From assembly GCF_002197845.1 (NCBI RefSeq), contig NZ_NIDE01000014.1:434001-498000 (forward strand): a DNA stretch of 64,000 bases, written 5' to 3'. The translations under genes were made by a program, and so were the position numbers. This DNA comes from Fimbriiglobus ruber (GTDB lineage Bacteria > Planctomycetota > Planctomycetia > Gemmatales > Gemmataceae). Below, piece by piece: positions 9,446 through 19,060 of this stretch. The notes under the pieces are model-generated. The model saw only the letters and a program-made list of their open reading frames with translations. It did not search any database and had not been told where the DNA came from. How positions within the stretch are numbered: position 1 is the stretch's first letter; every line of letters begins with the position of its first letter.

Positions 9446-10005
9446 ACCCGCAGTGGCTCCCGCCGAATATCGAAACCGCGCGGCTCATCCTTCGTCCCGT
9501 CACCCCGGACGATGCCGACGCCGTGTTCGCCGCGTGTTCGAACCCAAATGTCACCAGATATACGTTGTTTGATGCGCACCGGAGACGCGATGAGAGTCTG
9601 GCGTTCGTTTGCGACTACGCACCGGCCGGCTACGCCCGACAAGTCCCGGACCCGCTCGCCATCACCCTCAAACAAGACCCCGACCCCCGCCTCGTCGGAT
9701 GCATTGGGTGTTACTGGGTGTCCGAATCGAACCGGACGATGGAAGCCGGCTACTGGCTCACCGAACACCTCTGGGGTCGCGGGCTGGCGGCCGAGGCGCT
9801 GGCCGCCGTCGTCGGGCACGTGTTCACCGAATATCCTGTCGACCGGATTCAGGCCCGGGTCATTGTGGGCAACCCGGCGAGCGCGCGGGTGCTGGAGAAG
9901 GTCGGCTTCCGGCACGAGGGGACGATGCGGGCGTCCCTGGTCCGCCGCGGGCAAACCGAGGACGTGATGATTTTTGCCCTGTTGCGCGCCGAAAATGCTG
10001 GGTAG
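9442..10005 (+). CDS. GNAT N-acetyltransferase, RimJ/RimL type
   Basis: 187-residue acetyl-CoA-dependent acetyltransferase. The N-terminal stretch ETARLILRPVTPDDADAVF is typical of RimJ/RimL-like GNATs. The acetyl-CoA loop appears as LWGRGLAAEALAAVV (about 111-125), followed by ARVIVGNPASARVLEKVGF (about 136-154), the usual beta5/alpha4 segment. The acceptor is unknown; proteins of this group acetylate N-termini or small amines. It starts at a GTG overlapping the kinase stop codon. Confidence 0.85.
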   Translation: MNPQWLPPNIETARLILRPVTPDDADAVFAACSNPNVTRYTLFDAHRRRDESLAFVCDYAPAGYARQVPDPLAITLKQDPDPRLVGCIGCYWVSESNRTMEAGYWLTEHLWGRGLAAEALAAVVGHVFTEYPVDRIQARVIVGNPASARVLEKVGFRHEGTMRASLVRRGQTEDVMIFALLRAENAG

Positions 10006-10043
10006 AGTCCGCGTCGCCCGGTCTCACGGCAATGGAGTTGCCC

Positions 10044-11168
10044 ATGTCCCGCATCTTACTCGCCCTGACACTGGTCCTGATGTCGGCTCTGGCTGCCCCG
10101 GCTGCTTCGATTCCCGAGCGCGACGCCCTCATGCGTCGGGCCGCCGCCGTCCGGCCGAACGAGGGCGACTTCCGCTGGCAACAAATCCCCTGGCAGATCG
10201 ACCCGGCCGAGGCGTTGAAACTCGCGCGGGACGAGCAGCGGCCGCTGTTCGTCTGGCTCGCGGGCGGCCGGGACCGGGACGGCTCGCCGCTGGAGCGGTG
10301 CTGAGGGTACGCCGCCGGGCTCCGTGCGGGCCCCCTGAACGACGAGCGGGTCATCCGCCTCGTCGCGACCCATTTCATCCCCGTCGCGCTCAACACCGAC
10401 CGCCTGCCGGACACGGACGCGGGCCGCTTTTTCCGCAACCTGATGCGGCAGTGGCCGCAAGGGCTGTGGGTGGTCACGCCGGACGGGAAGACGCTCGGGT
10501 TTCACTACCACAAACCCGTGCCCGGGGACAACTACCGGCAGAACCAGCAGCGCTGGGTCGACGACACGGTCAAGATGCTCGAAGCCGCGGCGAAGGCGGC
10601 CGGCCCGTTGCCGCCGCGCACCGCCCGCGCCAGCAACCCGTTCCCCGACCGGGGCGTCGGCCCCACGAAGGACGGCGGAGTGCGGCTCGCCGTGAGTGTG
10701 ATCGGTCTCCAAAACGGCCGACAGGACGGACCGCCAGCGGTGGACAGCATCCTCCTTAGTAAGGAGGAGTGGACCGCGTTCGCGCCACCCGAGGGGAAAA
10801 CCGCGTGGGCGCTCCCGGAGGCAGTGGCGAAGAGGTTCGCGCCCGCGCTCGCCCCGGTCACCGACTCGATCTTCGTCCCGCGGCCGACGGACGTGAACTA
10901 CGCCATCATCAAAGCGGCGTCCGGCCTTACGGCAGACGGCGTCGGCGTGGTCCGGTACGCCGGCGCGTGGTCGTCATTGCACAACCGGGACGGCGACCCG
11001 AATTTGCCTATCCGCTGTGACATGACCGGCGAAGGATTCGCGACTTACGACGCGAAGACGAAACAGATTCGGTCATTCTTGTGGGTGTTGAAAGGCACTT
11101 ACCGCAACGGCGCGAATGGAACGCCGATTCCGACCGCGGCCGTGGTCGAGTGGGAAGAGAAGGAGTGA
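10044..11168 (+). CDS. Thioredoxin-like secreted protein with in-frame TGA (Cys-Sec candidate)
   Basis: Read through the TGA at 10302-10304 this is one 374-residue ORF; read as a stop it is an 86-residue fragment. A signal peptide covers about residues 1-22. Cys86 precedes the TGA (codon 87), giving a Cys-Sec pair where thioredoxin-fold proteins carry their redox cysteine (context PLFVWLAGG before, GYAAGLRAG after). Downstream the frame stays open for 288 codons with unchanged GC3 bias, and its start lacks any independent initiation signal. A GC-rich hairpin with a GUGC loop at 10324-10327 lies 20-23 nt after the TGA, the distance expected of a bacterial SECIS. The start has GGAG 6 bases upstream. 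The alternative is a point nonsense mutation making a pseudogene. Confidence 0.65.
10302..10334 (+). promoter_or_regulatory. Candidate bacterial SECIS hairpin
   Basis: TGA at 10302-10304 is followed by a stem 10317-10323 with 10328-10334 (three G-C pairs, one C-C mismatch, one U-G pair, two C-G pairs) and a GUGC apical loop at 10324-10327. A loop 16-37 nt downstream that begins with G or GU is typical of bacterial SECIS elements. Found by eye; energy was not computed. Confidence 0.4.
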
Positions 11169-11206
11169 TCTGTCAATTGCGACGAAAGGCGTCGGGAAAC
11201 GACCAC

Positions 11207-11242
11207 GGCCCGGGGAGACATGCCCCGGGCCGCGACGTTTTT
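11207..11242 (+). terminator. Intrinsic terminator
   Basis: A perfect 9-bp GC stem (11207-11215 with 11223-11231) with a 7-nt loop, followed by TTTTT at 11238-11242. It ends the thioredoxin-like gene and lies just 3' of the convergent gene at 11255. Confidence 0.75.
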
Positions 11243-11254
11243 ACTTAAGTAAAA

Positions 11255-11809
11255 TTACCGCCGGCAGTTCGGGCAGCTGCTCACCCCGAAGCTCGGGGCG
11301 AGGTACGGATTGAACGCCGGGGCGTACACCGGAGCCGGGGCCGCCACAACGGGGGCGGGGGCCGCGGGGGTTGCTACGTTGGTCGCCGTCGTGGTGACCG
11401 TGTTGGTTTGGCTGTACCGTTCGAGGTACGTGGCCAGGTCGGTGGGCGAAACGGCCCCTTCGTGCCGGAGCGCCTGGACAGTACCGGACTTGTTGCTGAT
11501 CACAAGCCCCTTGGACATCCCGAACGAGCCCGCCAGGTCTTTGCCGGACTTCGTGTCGGTATCGACGTACACGCACACGTAGCTTTGCTTGAGCAACTTG
11601 GCGGCGTCCGCCCCGATGCCCCCGTCGGTGACCAGCTTCGCGTACCCGTCCCCACCGTGGGCGATGAAAACAGCCACCGGCTTCTGCGACTCGACCGATT
11701 GGGTGAGGGCCGTCCGGTAATCGGACACCCACGCGGGCTGCGCGGGGATCGATCCGTAAGCCAGCAGACCGGTGACCGCCATCGCGGTCAGGGAGGTAGA
11801 AAACATCAT
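11255..11809 (-). CDS. Secreted thioredoxin-like protein with C-terminal CPNC
   Basis: 184-residue exported protein. A signal peptide (about 1-25) precedes a thioredoxin-fold-like domain (about 28-125) with the typical SQKPVAVFIAHGGDGYAKL and YVCVYVDTDT strands, but no CxxC at the usual active-site position. An Ala/Pro/Val-rich tail follows, ending in SSCPNCRR, so the only CxxC is at the extreme C-terminus. The role is unknown, perhaps periplasmic redox or a binding fold. The start at 11809 is chosen because AAGGAGG lies 8 bases upstream; an in-frame start 24 bases earlier lacks this. Confidence 0.7.
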   Translation of the reverse strand: MMFSTSLTAMAVTGLLAYGSIPAQPAWVSDYRTALTQSVESQKPVAVFIAHGGDGYAKLVTDGGIGADAAKLLKQSYVCVYVDTDTKSGKDLAGSFGMSKGLVISNKSGTVQALRHEGAVSPTDLATYLERYSQTNTVTTTATNVATPAAPAPVVAAPAPVYAPAFNPYLAPSFGVSSCPNCRR

Positions 11810-12207
11810 ACGCTGCGCCTCCTTGGTGCACACCTCATGGATTCCCGTGACATCCGCATGCCCCGGGAAGACAACTTTTTAGACGATTCCACCTGCATGT
11901 CAACAAAAATGGCCGGCACGTTCGGCAAATACGGCACAAATGGGCCTGTTTGCTCGGGCCTGATTTCGTGTGTTAGCGTAAAATTAATTATGCGTCTGCC
12001 CAATATGAAAGCGTTACCTGAGCGAAAACAACCAATTACGCAAAAGGGAAAAAGTGATGATTTTTTGGAACTATGCCGAGAGAAAAAGTGCGGACGTGCG
12101 TAAAATAGGGGGCTTTTTTTCGGCGAAACAGTCAGTATATTTATGAGACCGTCATGGTAAATAGGGAAAAATGGATAATCTGCTGCGTTGTGTCAGAAAA
12201 TCTTTCG
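11810..12207. other. AT-rich gene-free island
   Basis: About 400 bp with no supported gene. From about 11870 to 12240 the composition turns sharply AT-rich, with runs such as TTTTTT near 12061 and 12114, against a GC-rich background. It holds the promoter region of the CPNC protein gene and the 3' side of the DUF5522 gene, but no clear hexamers or terminators were resolved. Confidence 0.5.
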
Positions 12208-12417
12208 TTATTGATTTTCCGAAACCAAATCCATTTTGCCGCCCCTGTCGTCACTCTGATAAGGGCAGTGCCGACAACCGTTCCCACAACAGTACCCGCG
12301 TTCGCGTAAGTAGTGTGCTGTGAAGACCCAACGGCCGGCCTCGATGTAGTAGTCGAGCCCTTCGACTAACGGCCGCGGCGCGGGAGGCGGGCTCGGGTTG
12401 CGGTCCGGGACAGACAC
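12208..12417 (-). CDS. DUF5522 family small Cys-rich protein
   Basis: 69-residue protein with the DUF5522 core: LVEGLDYYIEAGRWVFTA then HYLRERGYCCGNGCRHCPY (about 35-53). The CCxxxCxxC cluster suggests metal binding, but no function is established. The GTG at 12417 is the best start: GGAG lies about 9 bases before it and the product has the usual size. A longer ORF reading from 12789 overlaps malQ and is unlikely. A copy of the sequence around this start recurs upstream (see direct repeat). Confidence 0.75.
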   Translation of the reverse strand: MSVPDRNPSPPPAPRPLVEGLDYYIEAGRWVFTAHYLRERGYCCGNGCRHCPYQSDDRGGKMDLVSENQ

Positions 12418-12600
12418 GTTGGCACACTCCGGGAAGGGCTTTCTCAGAACCGAGACGATGAGCGGCGCGGCTTTTCCTTTTGCACACAAATATTCGTACC
12501 GTCTTCCCGCATTCGATTCGCCGTATCGCCGCCGCGAGCGGACACGTTGGCACACATCGGGCAGGACGTATACAGAATCGAGACGATGATCCGGCGCGGC
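12414..12600. repeat. Imperfect direct repeat, about 58 bp
   Basis: Copies at about 12414-12471 and 12542-12600 start with ACACGTTGGCACAC and end with GGCGCGGC, about 80% identical by eye. They overlap the DUF5522 start region and the malQ upstream region, suggesting a local duplication. Confidence 0.6.
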
Positions 12601-12642
12601 CGCGTGGCTCCCTCTCCCGCGCGACACTTCCCCGAGTACACA

Positions 12643-14154
<1,512 letters not shown>

Positions 14155-14510
14155 CGACCGGGGAATAACGTGGCTGGAAGGGCGTCTTATCTTCAGACGA
14201 CCGACCGCCACCTCTTCTCCGAGAATCGCCGATCATGTCACGCCCCAACTGGTTGACCCCGTTGACAGTATTCGCGTTCGCCACCGTCGTGGTGGGATGC
14301 GGTGGCGCGGACAATGCACGCGTAGTCCGGGAAGGGGCCGGCCCGGAGATGCCCGCTCTTGCCCCTGCCGGCGCGGTCGCCCAGGCCGGCGGCGGAAAGC
14401 CCGCCGTCGCGGGCGAACCGGCAGTCGAGCGGAAAATCATTTACAACGGCGCGATCGAAGTTGTGGTGAAGGAATTGGACGTCGCGCGGAAGGAAGTCGA
14501 GCGCATCATC

Positions 14511-15762
14511 CAGGGCCTTTCCTTGTTTCATCTTGTTGAATCGACCTGGGCTGGGTAAACGGGGCACCTTCCGATTCCCAGGAGCTGCCCATGCCCGCGT
14601 GTACGCTGTACGAGGCCCTCGCCACCCTCCCCGATCCCCGCAGCCGCCACGGTCGCATTCATCCCCTCCCGGCGGTCATGGGACTGGTCGCTCTGGCCAT
14701 GCTGAGTGGCCGCAAGAGCTTGGCCGGGATCTCCCGGTTCGGACGGCAGCACGGGGCTCCGCTGGCTCACGCCCTGGGCTTCCGGCGGGGCAAAACGCCG
14801 ACCGTCTCGACCCTCTCCCGAACCCTCCGCCGCTTCGACCCCCAGGACCTCGAAGCGGCCCTGTCCCGGTGGGTGACCGGCCGGTTCGACCCCCACGCGT
14901 TCGAGCACATCGCGATCGACGGCAAGACGTTGCGAGGCAGCCGCCACGGGGACGTGCCCGGCCACCACTTGGTGGCCGCCTACGCACCCGCCGTCCAGGC
15001 CGTCCTCGCTCAGGTCCGGGTCGATGCCAAAACGAACGAACACAAGGCCGCCCTCGAACTCCTCGGTATCCTCCCCGTGCGGGGCAAAGTGGTCACCGGG
15101 GACGCCATGTTCTGTCAGCGCGATCTGGCCACCCAGGTGATCGATTCCGGGGGCGACTACGTCCTCGTGGCCAAGGACAACCAACCGGCCTTGGTCGCCG
15201 ATATCCGAGCCGGATTCGCCTTCGCGACCGCCGCCCGATCGATCGCGGCGGCCACTTCCCCCTGAGGACCTGCCAACGGCACCCGATCCCGACCGGGTGG
15301 CCACGTCGGTCGACAAGGGACATGGGCGGATCGAGAAGCGAACCCTCCACACGACGACGATTCTGACCGCCGAGGGGAAGTGGAAGGGGGCCAAGCAAGG
15401 GTTCCACGTCACCCGCGAGCGGACGGTCAAAGGGAAGAAGACGATCGAGGATGTGTACGGAATCACCAGTCTGTCGATCCAACAGGCGAATGCGGCGACA
15501 CGTCTGTCCATCCTCCGGGATCACTGGCCGATCGAGAACGGATTGCATTGGGTCCGGGATGAGACCCTGGGCGAGGACCGCTGCCGGGTGCGGATGGGTG
15601 CGGCTCCGCACGTCCTGGCCGCCATCCGGAACGCCGTCGTCCATCTGTTGGCCGATGTCGACACCGAGAACCGTCCGGAGGCCATCGAGTGGCTGCAAAT
15701 CCACCACGATGAAGCCCGGGCGCTGATTGGGATCCCACAAAGTGAATAAAGGAAAGGCCCTG
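14511..15762 (+). mobile_element. ISAs1-like insertion sequence, 1252 bp
   Basis: Both ends begin CAGGGCCTTTCCTT (reading inwards), giving imperfect terminal inverted repeats of about 25 bp. The flanks carry an exact 10-bp target duplication, GCGCATCATC, at 14501-14510 and 15763-15772. Length, duplication size and transposase all fit the ISAs1 family. The element splits the DUF4349 gene. Confidence 0.9.
14591..15749 (+). pseudogene. ISAs1-family transposase, frameshifted
   Basis: Two ORFs in different frames, 14591-15265 (224 residues) and 15297-15749 (150), together equal one normal ISAs1 transposase. The first begins LYEALATLPDPRSRHGRIHPL and carries the first DDE Asp in AIDGKTLRGS and the second in VTGDAMFCQ. 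The second carries VDKGHGRIEKRTL and the Glu in HWPIENGLHWVRDET. The frame changes by +1 at a C5 run near 15257-15261; the upper frame reaches TGA at once. This is probably an inactivating insertion in the homopolymer; programmed shifting is possible but not typical of the family. AGGAG precedes the ATG. Confidence 0.8.
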
Positions 15763-16533
15763 GCGCATCATCGAGGAACACAAGGGGTACGTTTCCAAAT
15801 CGGACGTGACCGGCGATATTGGTTCCCGGCGCACGGCGACGTGGACGTTGAAGGTGCCCGTGGACCAGTTCCGGGCCGTCCTGGCCGCACTCGCGGCCCT
15901 CGGCCACCCGGTCCGGAACTCGTCCGATTCGCAGGACGTGACCGAGGAGTTCGTCGACCTGCAGGCGCGCGTCAAGAACTTCAAGGTGGAAGAGGAAACG
16001 CTCAACAAGCTGCTCAAGGAGTCGGCCGTCAAGATCGAGGACATCCTGAAAATCCGCGAACAAATCAAGAACGTCCGCGGCGATATCGAACGGGCCGAGG
16101 GGCGGATGAAGTACCTCTCCACGATGGCCGCCATGTCCACCGTCACGATGACCGCCCGGGAGGACATGACCTACGTTCCCCCGCTGCCCGAGACGGCACC
16201 GACGTTCGGGGACGAGATCGAAGGGACGTTTTCGCGGTCGGTCAACGCGCTCAAGAATACCGGCCAGCAGCTCACACTCGTCGCCGTCGGGCTCGCCCCG
16301 TGGTCGCCGTTCATCCTGATCGGGCTGCTCTTCTTCCGCTGGGCGATCAAAAAGCTGATCGCGTCGGGGAACACGCCCGCGACCCACCGCTCACCCCGCG
16401 AGCCGCGGCGGTCCCGCTCTGACGCCGACCCGGCGCCAGTCGCGCTTCCGCTCGCCCATCCCCCGGCGCACCCCGAGCCGGAAAAGCCCGCCGGCGGAGA
16501 AGGTGGCTGACGCGTTTCGCGGTCGGGACGGAA

Positions 16534-17919
16534 TCAGTACCTGTATTCCAGCCCGAGCATGAGCCCCTGGGCCCAAAAGTCCGACCGCGCCATGAGCGGC
16601 GCGGGCCGGTCGGTCACGATCTGCCCGGTGTTCGTCTTGGAGAAGAGCGCGAGTTGGCTCGGGTCGATGGTCGTGTCGATCTGGTTGCCGGCGCGGACCA
16701 CGTCGCTCAGGTAAAGAAAGTTGTAGCCCACGTAGACCCGCGACTTGTTCTGGAACTTGTAGCCAAGCTTGACCGTCGCTTCCGGCAGGACCGCGAACCC
16801 GGACCGGGTGAACCGTCCACTGTTCGACGGCTGGGCGAGTACGCCGCCCTGGTACCATTGCAGGGCCGGGTACGGGTAACCCGGGGTGAACGCCTCGGTC
16901 TGGCCGCTCGTTCGGACCACTGTGATCGCCTGCCCGAGGGCGATTTTCCCGGTCGCTTCCAGGAAGAGCGAGTTGTGGGTCAGGTCTGCGGTCAGCCCGA
17001 ACTGCCCGCCGTGGAAGCGGTTGTTCGCCTCGAACTGGTCGCTCGTGGCCCCGTAGACCGGCGGCCCCGCGGTCGAGCCCGCGAACTGGGCGTACTGATC
17101 GATGCGGACGCCCTCGTTCATCATGAAGTAGCGGTACCCGGCGAGTGCCGTGATCTTCACGCCCGGCGCGTCGTACAAATTCCCGACGCCGGACACTTCC
17201 CACCCGGACAGTCGCGGCGACGTGACGGCGACCCGAACCGTCCCACTTTGGCTGCCGGGGATCGAAACCGGGATCACGTCTTGCGCCCCCGTCTGGGCGT
17301 TCACGAACGGCCGGCCGTAAGTCATCGCGCCGGGGCCGGTGAAACCCACGAAGTTGTCCGTCGCGGTGCGGGAGGCGAGAAACAGGTACGTGACCGCCAT
17401 CCCGATTGTTTGCGACTCGTTGAGCGACACGCCCAGGTTGATGCGCGTCCCGGACGCATCCGGGTTGTCCAATCGCGTCCCGCCCACGAGCAGCGTCGTG
17501 TTCGGCCCGCCGAGGACGGCCGGGGCACCCCCGCCGGCCGCCGTCACCAGGGGCGGAAGGAATTGCGACTTCGGCCACCAGAGCAGGTATTCGGCGCTGA
17601 CCCAGATCTGGCCCAGCGGACCGCCCGGTTGGACCGGGTCGGAATTGGTATCCAGGCACGATTTGGATTCCGACGGAAACAGTGCGGACGATTTATTGAT
17701 CGGGTCGAGGAAGACGGGCTGGAGCGGCCGCGAAACGGTGACGCCGCTCGGGATGCCGTCGTCGATGATCGCGAACGAACCAATGGGCGGCGCGTCTTGC
17801 GGGATCTTGGTCCGCACGGACGCCGTGATCGGGAGCAGTGCGGCGGCCCCGTCGTCGGCCGAGCCCACGCCTATGCACCCGAGCAAGCAAATCCACGCGA
17901 TGCCGACCTTGTTGCGCAT
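16534..17919 (-). CDS. BBP7-type outer-membrane beta-barrel protein
   Basis: 461-residue exported protein with a signal peptide (about 1-22). The segment IWVSAEYLLWWPKSQFLPPLV near 105 is the signature opening strand of the BBP7 barrel family, common in Planctomycetota. Alternating hydrophobic/aromatic strands follow (for example GVKITALAGYRYFMMNEGV and RVYVGYNFLYLSD), and the protein ends with an aromatic residue (GLEYRY), as outer-membrane barrels do. Ligand and role are unknown. ATG at 17919 is chosen over an in-frame TTG six bases earlier. Confidence 0.82.
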   Translation of the reverse strand: MRNKVGIAWICLLGCIGVGSADDGAAALLPITASVRTKIPQDAPPIGSFAIIDDGIPSGVTVSRPLQPVFLDPINKSSALFPSESKSCLDTNSDPVQPGGPLGQIWVSAEYLLWWPKSQFLPPLVTAAGGGAPAVLGGPNTTLLVGGTRLDNPDASGTRINLGVSLNESQTIGMAVTYLFLASRTATDNFVGFTGPGAMTYGRPFVNAQTGAQDVIPVSIPGSQSGTVRVAVTSPRLSGWEVSGVGNLYDAPGVKITALAGYRYFMMNEGVRIDQYAQFAGSTAGPPVYGATSDQFEANNRFHGGQFGLTADLTHNSLFLEATGKIALGQAITVVRTSGQTEAFTPGYPYPALQWYQGGVLAQPSNSGRFTRSGFAVLPEATVKLGYKFQNKSRVYVGYNFLYLSDVVRAGNQIDTTIDPSQLALFSKTNTGQIVTDRPAPLMARSDFWAQGLMLGLEYRY

Positions 17920-18022
17920 ACCCAACCCCGGCCTCCGGTCCGACCGCGAGGCGAGCGATATGCCATCCGGTCTAGCACCTGTCTAGGCCGACCGGCGGTT
18001 GCCGGTCGGCGTGGGTCGCTGT

Positions 18023-18520
18023 GCTCGGCGCGGGTCTCCGACCCCGCCGTTCGGCCCGACCGCAGGTCTCCCGTCCTACGGCGCGTGCCCATCCCGTCGG
18101 TGTCTCGTACGGCGAGCGTCGGGAGACCTGCGGTCGGGCCGAACGGCGGGGTCGGAGACCCGCGCCGAGCGCGGTGGGAGGGGGAACCATTTCGGCGGGA
18201 TGGTTACGCCCTTCCGTCTCTGCCGCACCATGAGCTAACAGGGGTTTTCATCGCAATAAATGCAAAAAATACTCACGCGCCGTAGGTCGGGAGACCTGCG
18301 GTCGGGCCGAACGGCGGGGTCGGAGACCCGCGCCGAGCGCGGTGGGAGGGGGAACCATTTCAGCGGGATGGTTGCGCCCTTCCGCCTCTGCCGCCTCATG
18401 AGCCAACAGTGGGTTTCAGCGCAATAAATGCAAAAAATGTTCCCCGGCGCTACGGCTCGGTGGTCGCGAAGACGCGCCCGTCCCAAAATAGAGGTTTCAG
18501 CGCAATAAATGCAAAAAATG
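18023..18520. repeat. REP-like palindromes and 168-bp tandem duplication
   Basis: The 692-bp gap before the S24-like gene holds three copies of a 50-bp REP-like element: forward at 18023-18072, reverse at 18121-18170 and 18289-18338, identical in all three. The last two belong to a 168-bp tandem unit. Each unit ends in an AT-rich motif (CGCAATAAATGCAAAAAAT) near 18252 and 18420, with a third copy near 18500. The same 50-bp family surrounds the RAYT gene at 39.6-40.9 kb. Confidence 0.85.
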
Positions 18521-18611
18521 CTCCCAGGCTGTGCCGTGAGGAGTTCCGCAGGTCGGTTGGAATGGGTCAATTATCAACTGCCGAACGCGTTAAACTCAGA
18601 CCGTGGCCCGA

Positions 18612-18914
18612 TCACGCCTCGACGCGGACGCACTTACCGAAAATCGCGCTCGCGGTCACCCAACCGTTGATCCCGCCGCGGTTGTTGCCGATCTGGAACC
18701 GCGGCCCCTGGATTGCCTTGATTAAGTGCAAGTATTCCCGGCCGCGCACCTTGCACAACACAATATCGCCGACGCCGAGCGTGTTCGCGTCGACCGGCTC
18801 GACCGTGCAGAGTTGCCCGGACTCGACCTTGCCTTTCATCGATTGCCCGCGCGGGCGGAACGAGACCGTTTCCCCGTTGACCAGTCTGGCAATGTAACCG
18901 GACGCCCAACCCAT
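18612..18914 (-). CDS. Stand-alone S24/LexA-like peptidase domain protein
   Basis: A 100-residue protein consisting only of an S24-type fold: [18 protein letters not shown] places a Ser25 nucleophile candidate (GxSM motif), and [10 protein letters not shown] gives Lys66 as the general-base candidate; DIVLCKV and [10 protein letters not shown] are the flanking strands. LexA and phage repressors also have an N-terminal DNA-binding domain, which is absent here. It may be a signal-peptidase-like fold without known substrate. The start at 18914 has AAGGGG upstream. Confidence 0.65.
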   Translation of the reverse strand: MGWASGYIARLVNGETVSFRPRGQSMKGKVESGQLCTVEPVDANTLGVGDIVLCKVRGREYLHLIKAIQGPRFQIGNNRGGINGWVTASAIFGKCVRVEA

Positions 18915-19060
18915 ACGACGCCCCTTTGCGCGCGAGTGAACGGAGTTGGCAAATCCGGGAATGGACACGGCCGGGGCGGGTTCGGTTCGGGCGGCCAGGT
19001 GACCGGCGTTGCGTCGGGCTGGTAAACTGGGTGAGACCCACCCGCCTCCCAAGGTACGCC

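Larger units (their letters stand above)
14235..16510 (+). pseudogene. DUF4349 lipoprotein gene interrupted by an IS
   Basis: The gene is in two parts: 14235-14510 and 15763-16510, split by the ISAs1-like element. Removing the element and one copy of the 10-bp duplication restores one 337-residue ORF in frame (joined text VERII-EEHKGY). It has a lipoprotein signal with Cys22 in VVGC, a beta-rich DUF4349 domain beginning RKIIYNGAIEVVV, a coiled coil (about 165-215), a TM segment (WSPFILIGLLFFRWAI) and a Pro-rich tail. Function is unknown. The 5' part now ends at a TAA inside the IS (14556-14558). Confidence 0.9.

Noticed and set aside
10443-11168. Independent gene starting at 10443
   Set aside because: No ribosome site, it begins mid-domain, and the preceding codons back to the TGA are clearly coding in the same frame.
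12547-12642. Longer malQ N-terminus
   Set aside because: The extra 32 residues match no amylomaltase and overlap the direct repeat; ATG at 12643 fits the family.
14591-15749. Programmed frameshift in the ISAs1-like transposase
   Set aside because: ISAs1 elements normally have one ORF; the shift is +1 at a C5 run with an immediate stop, more like a homopolymer mutation.
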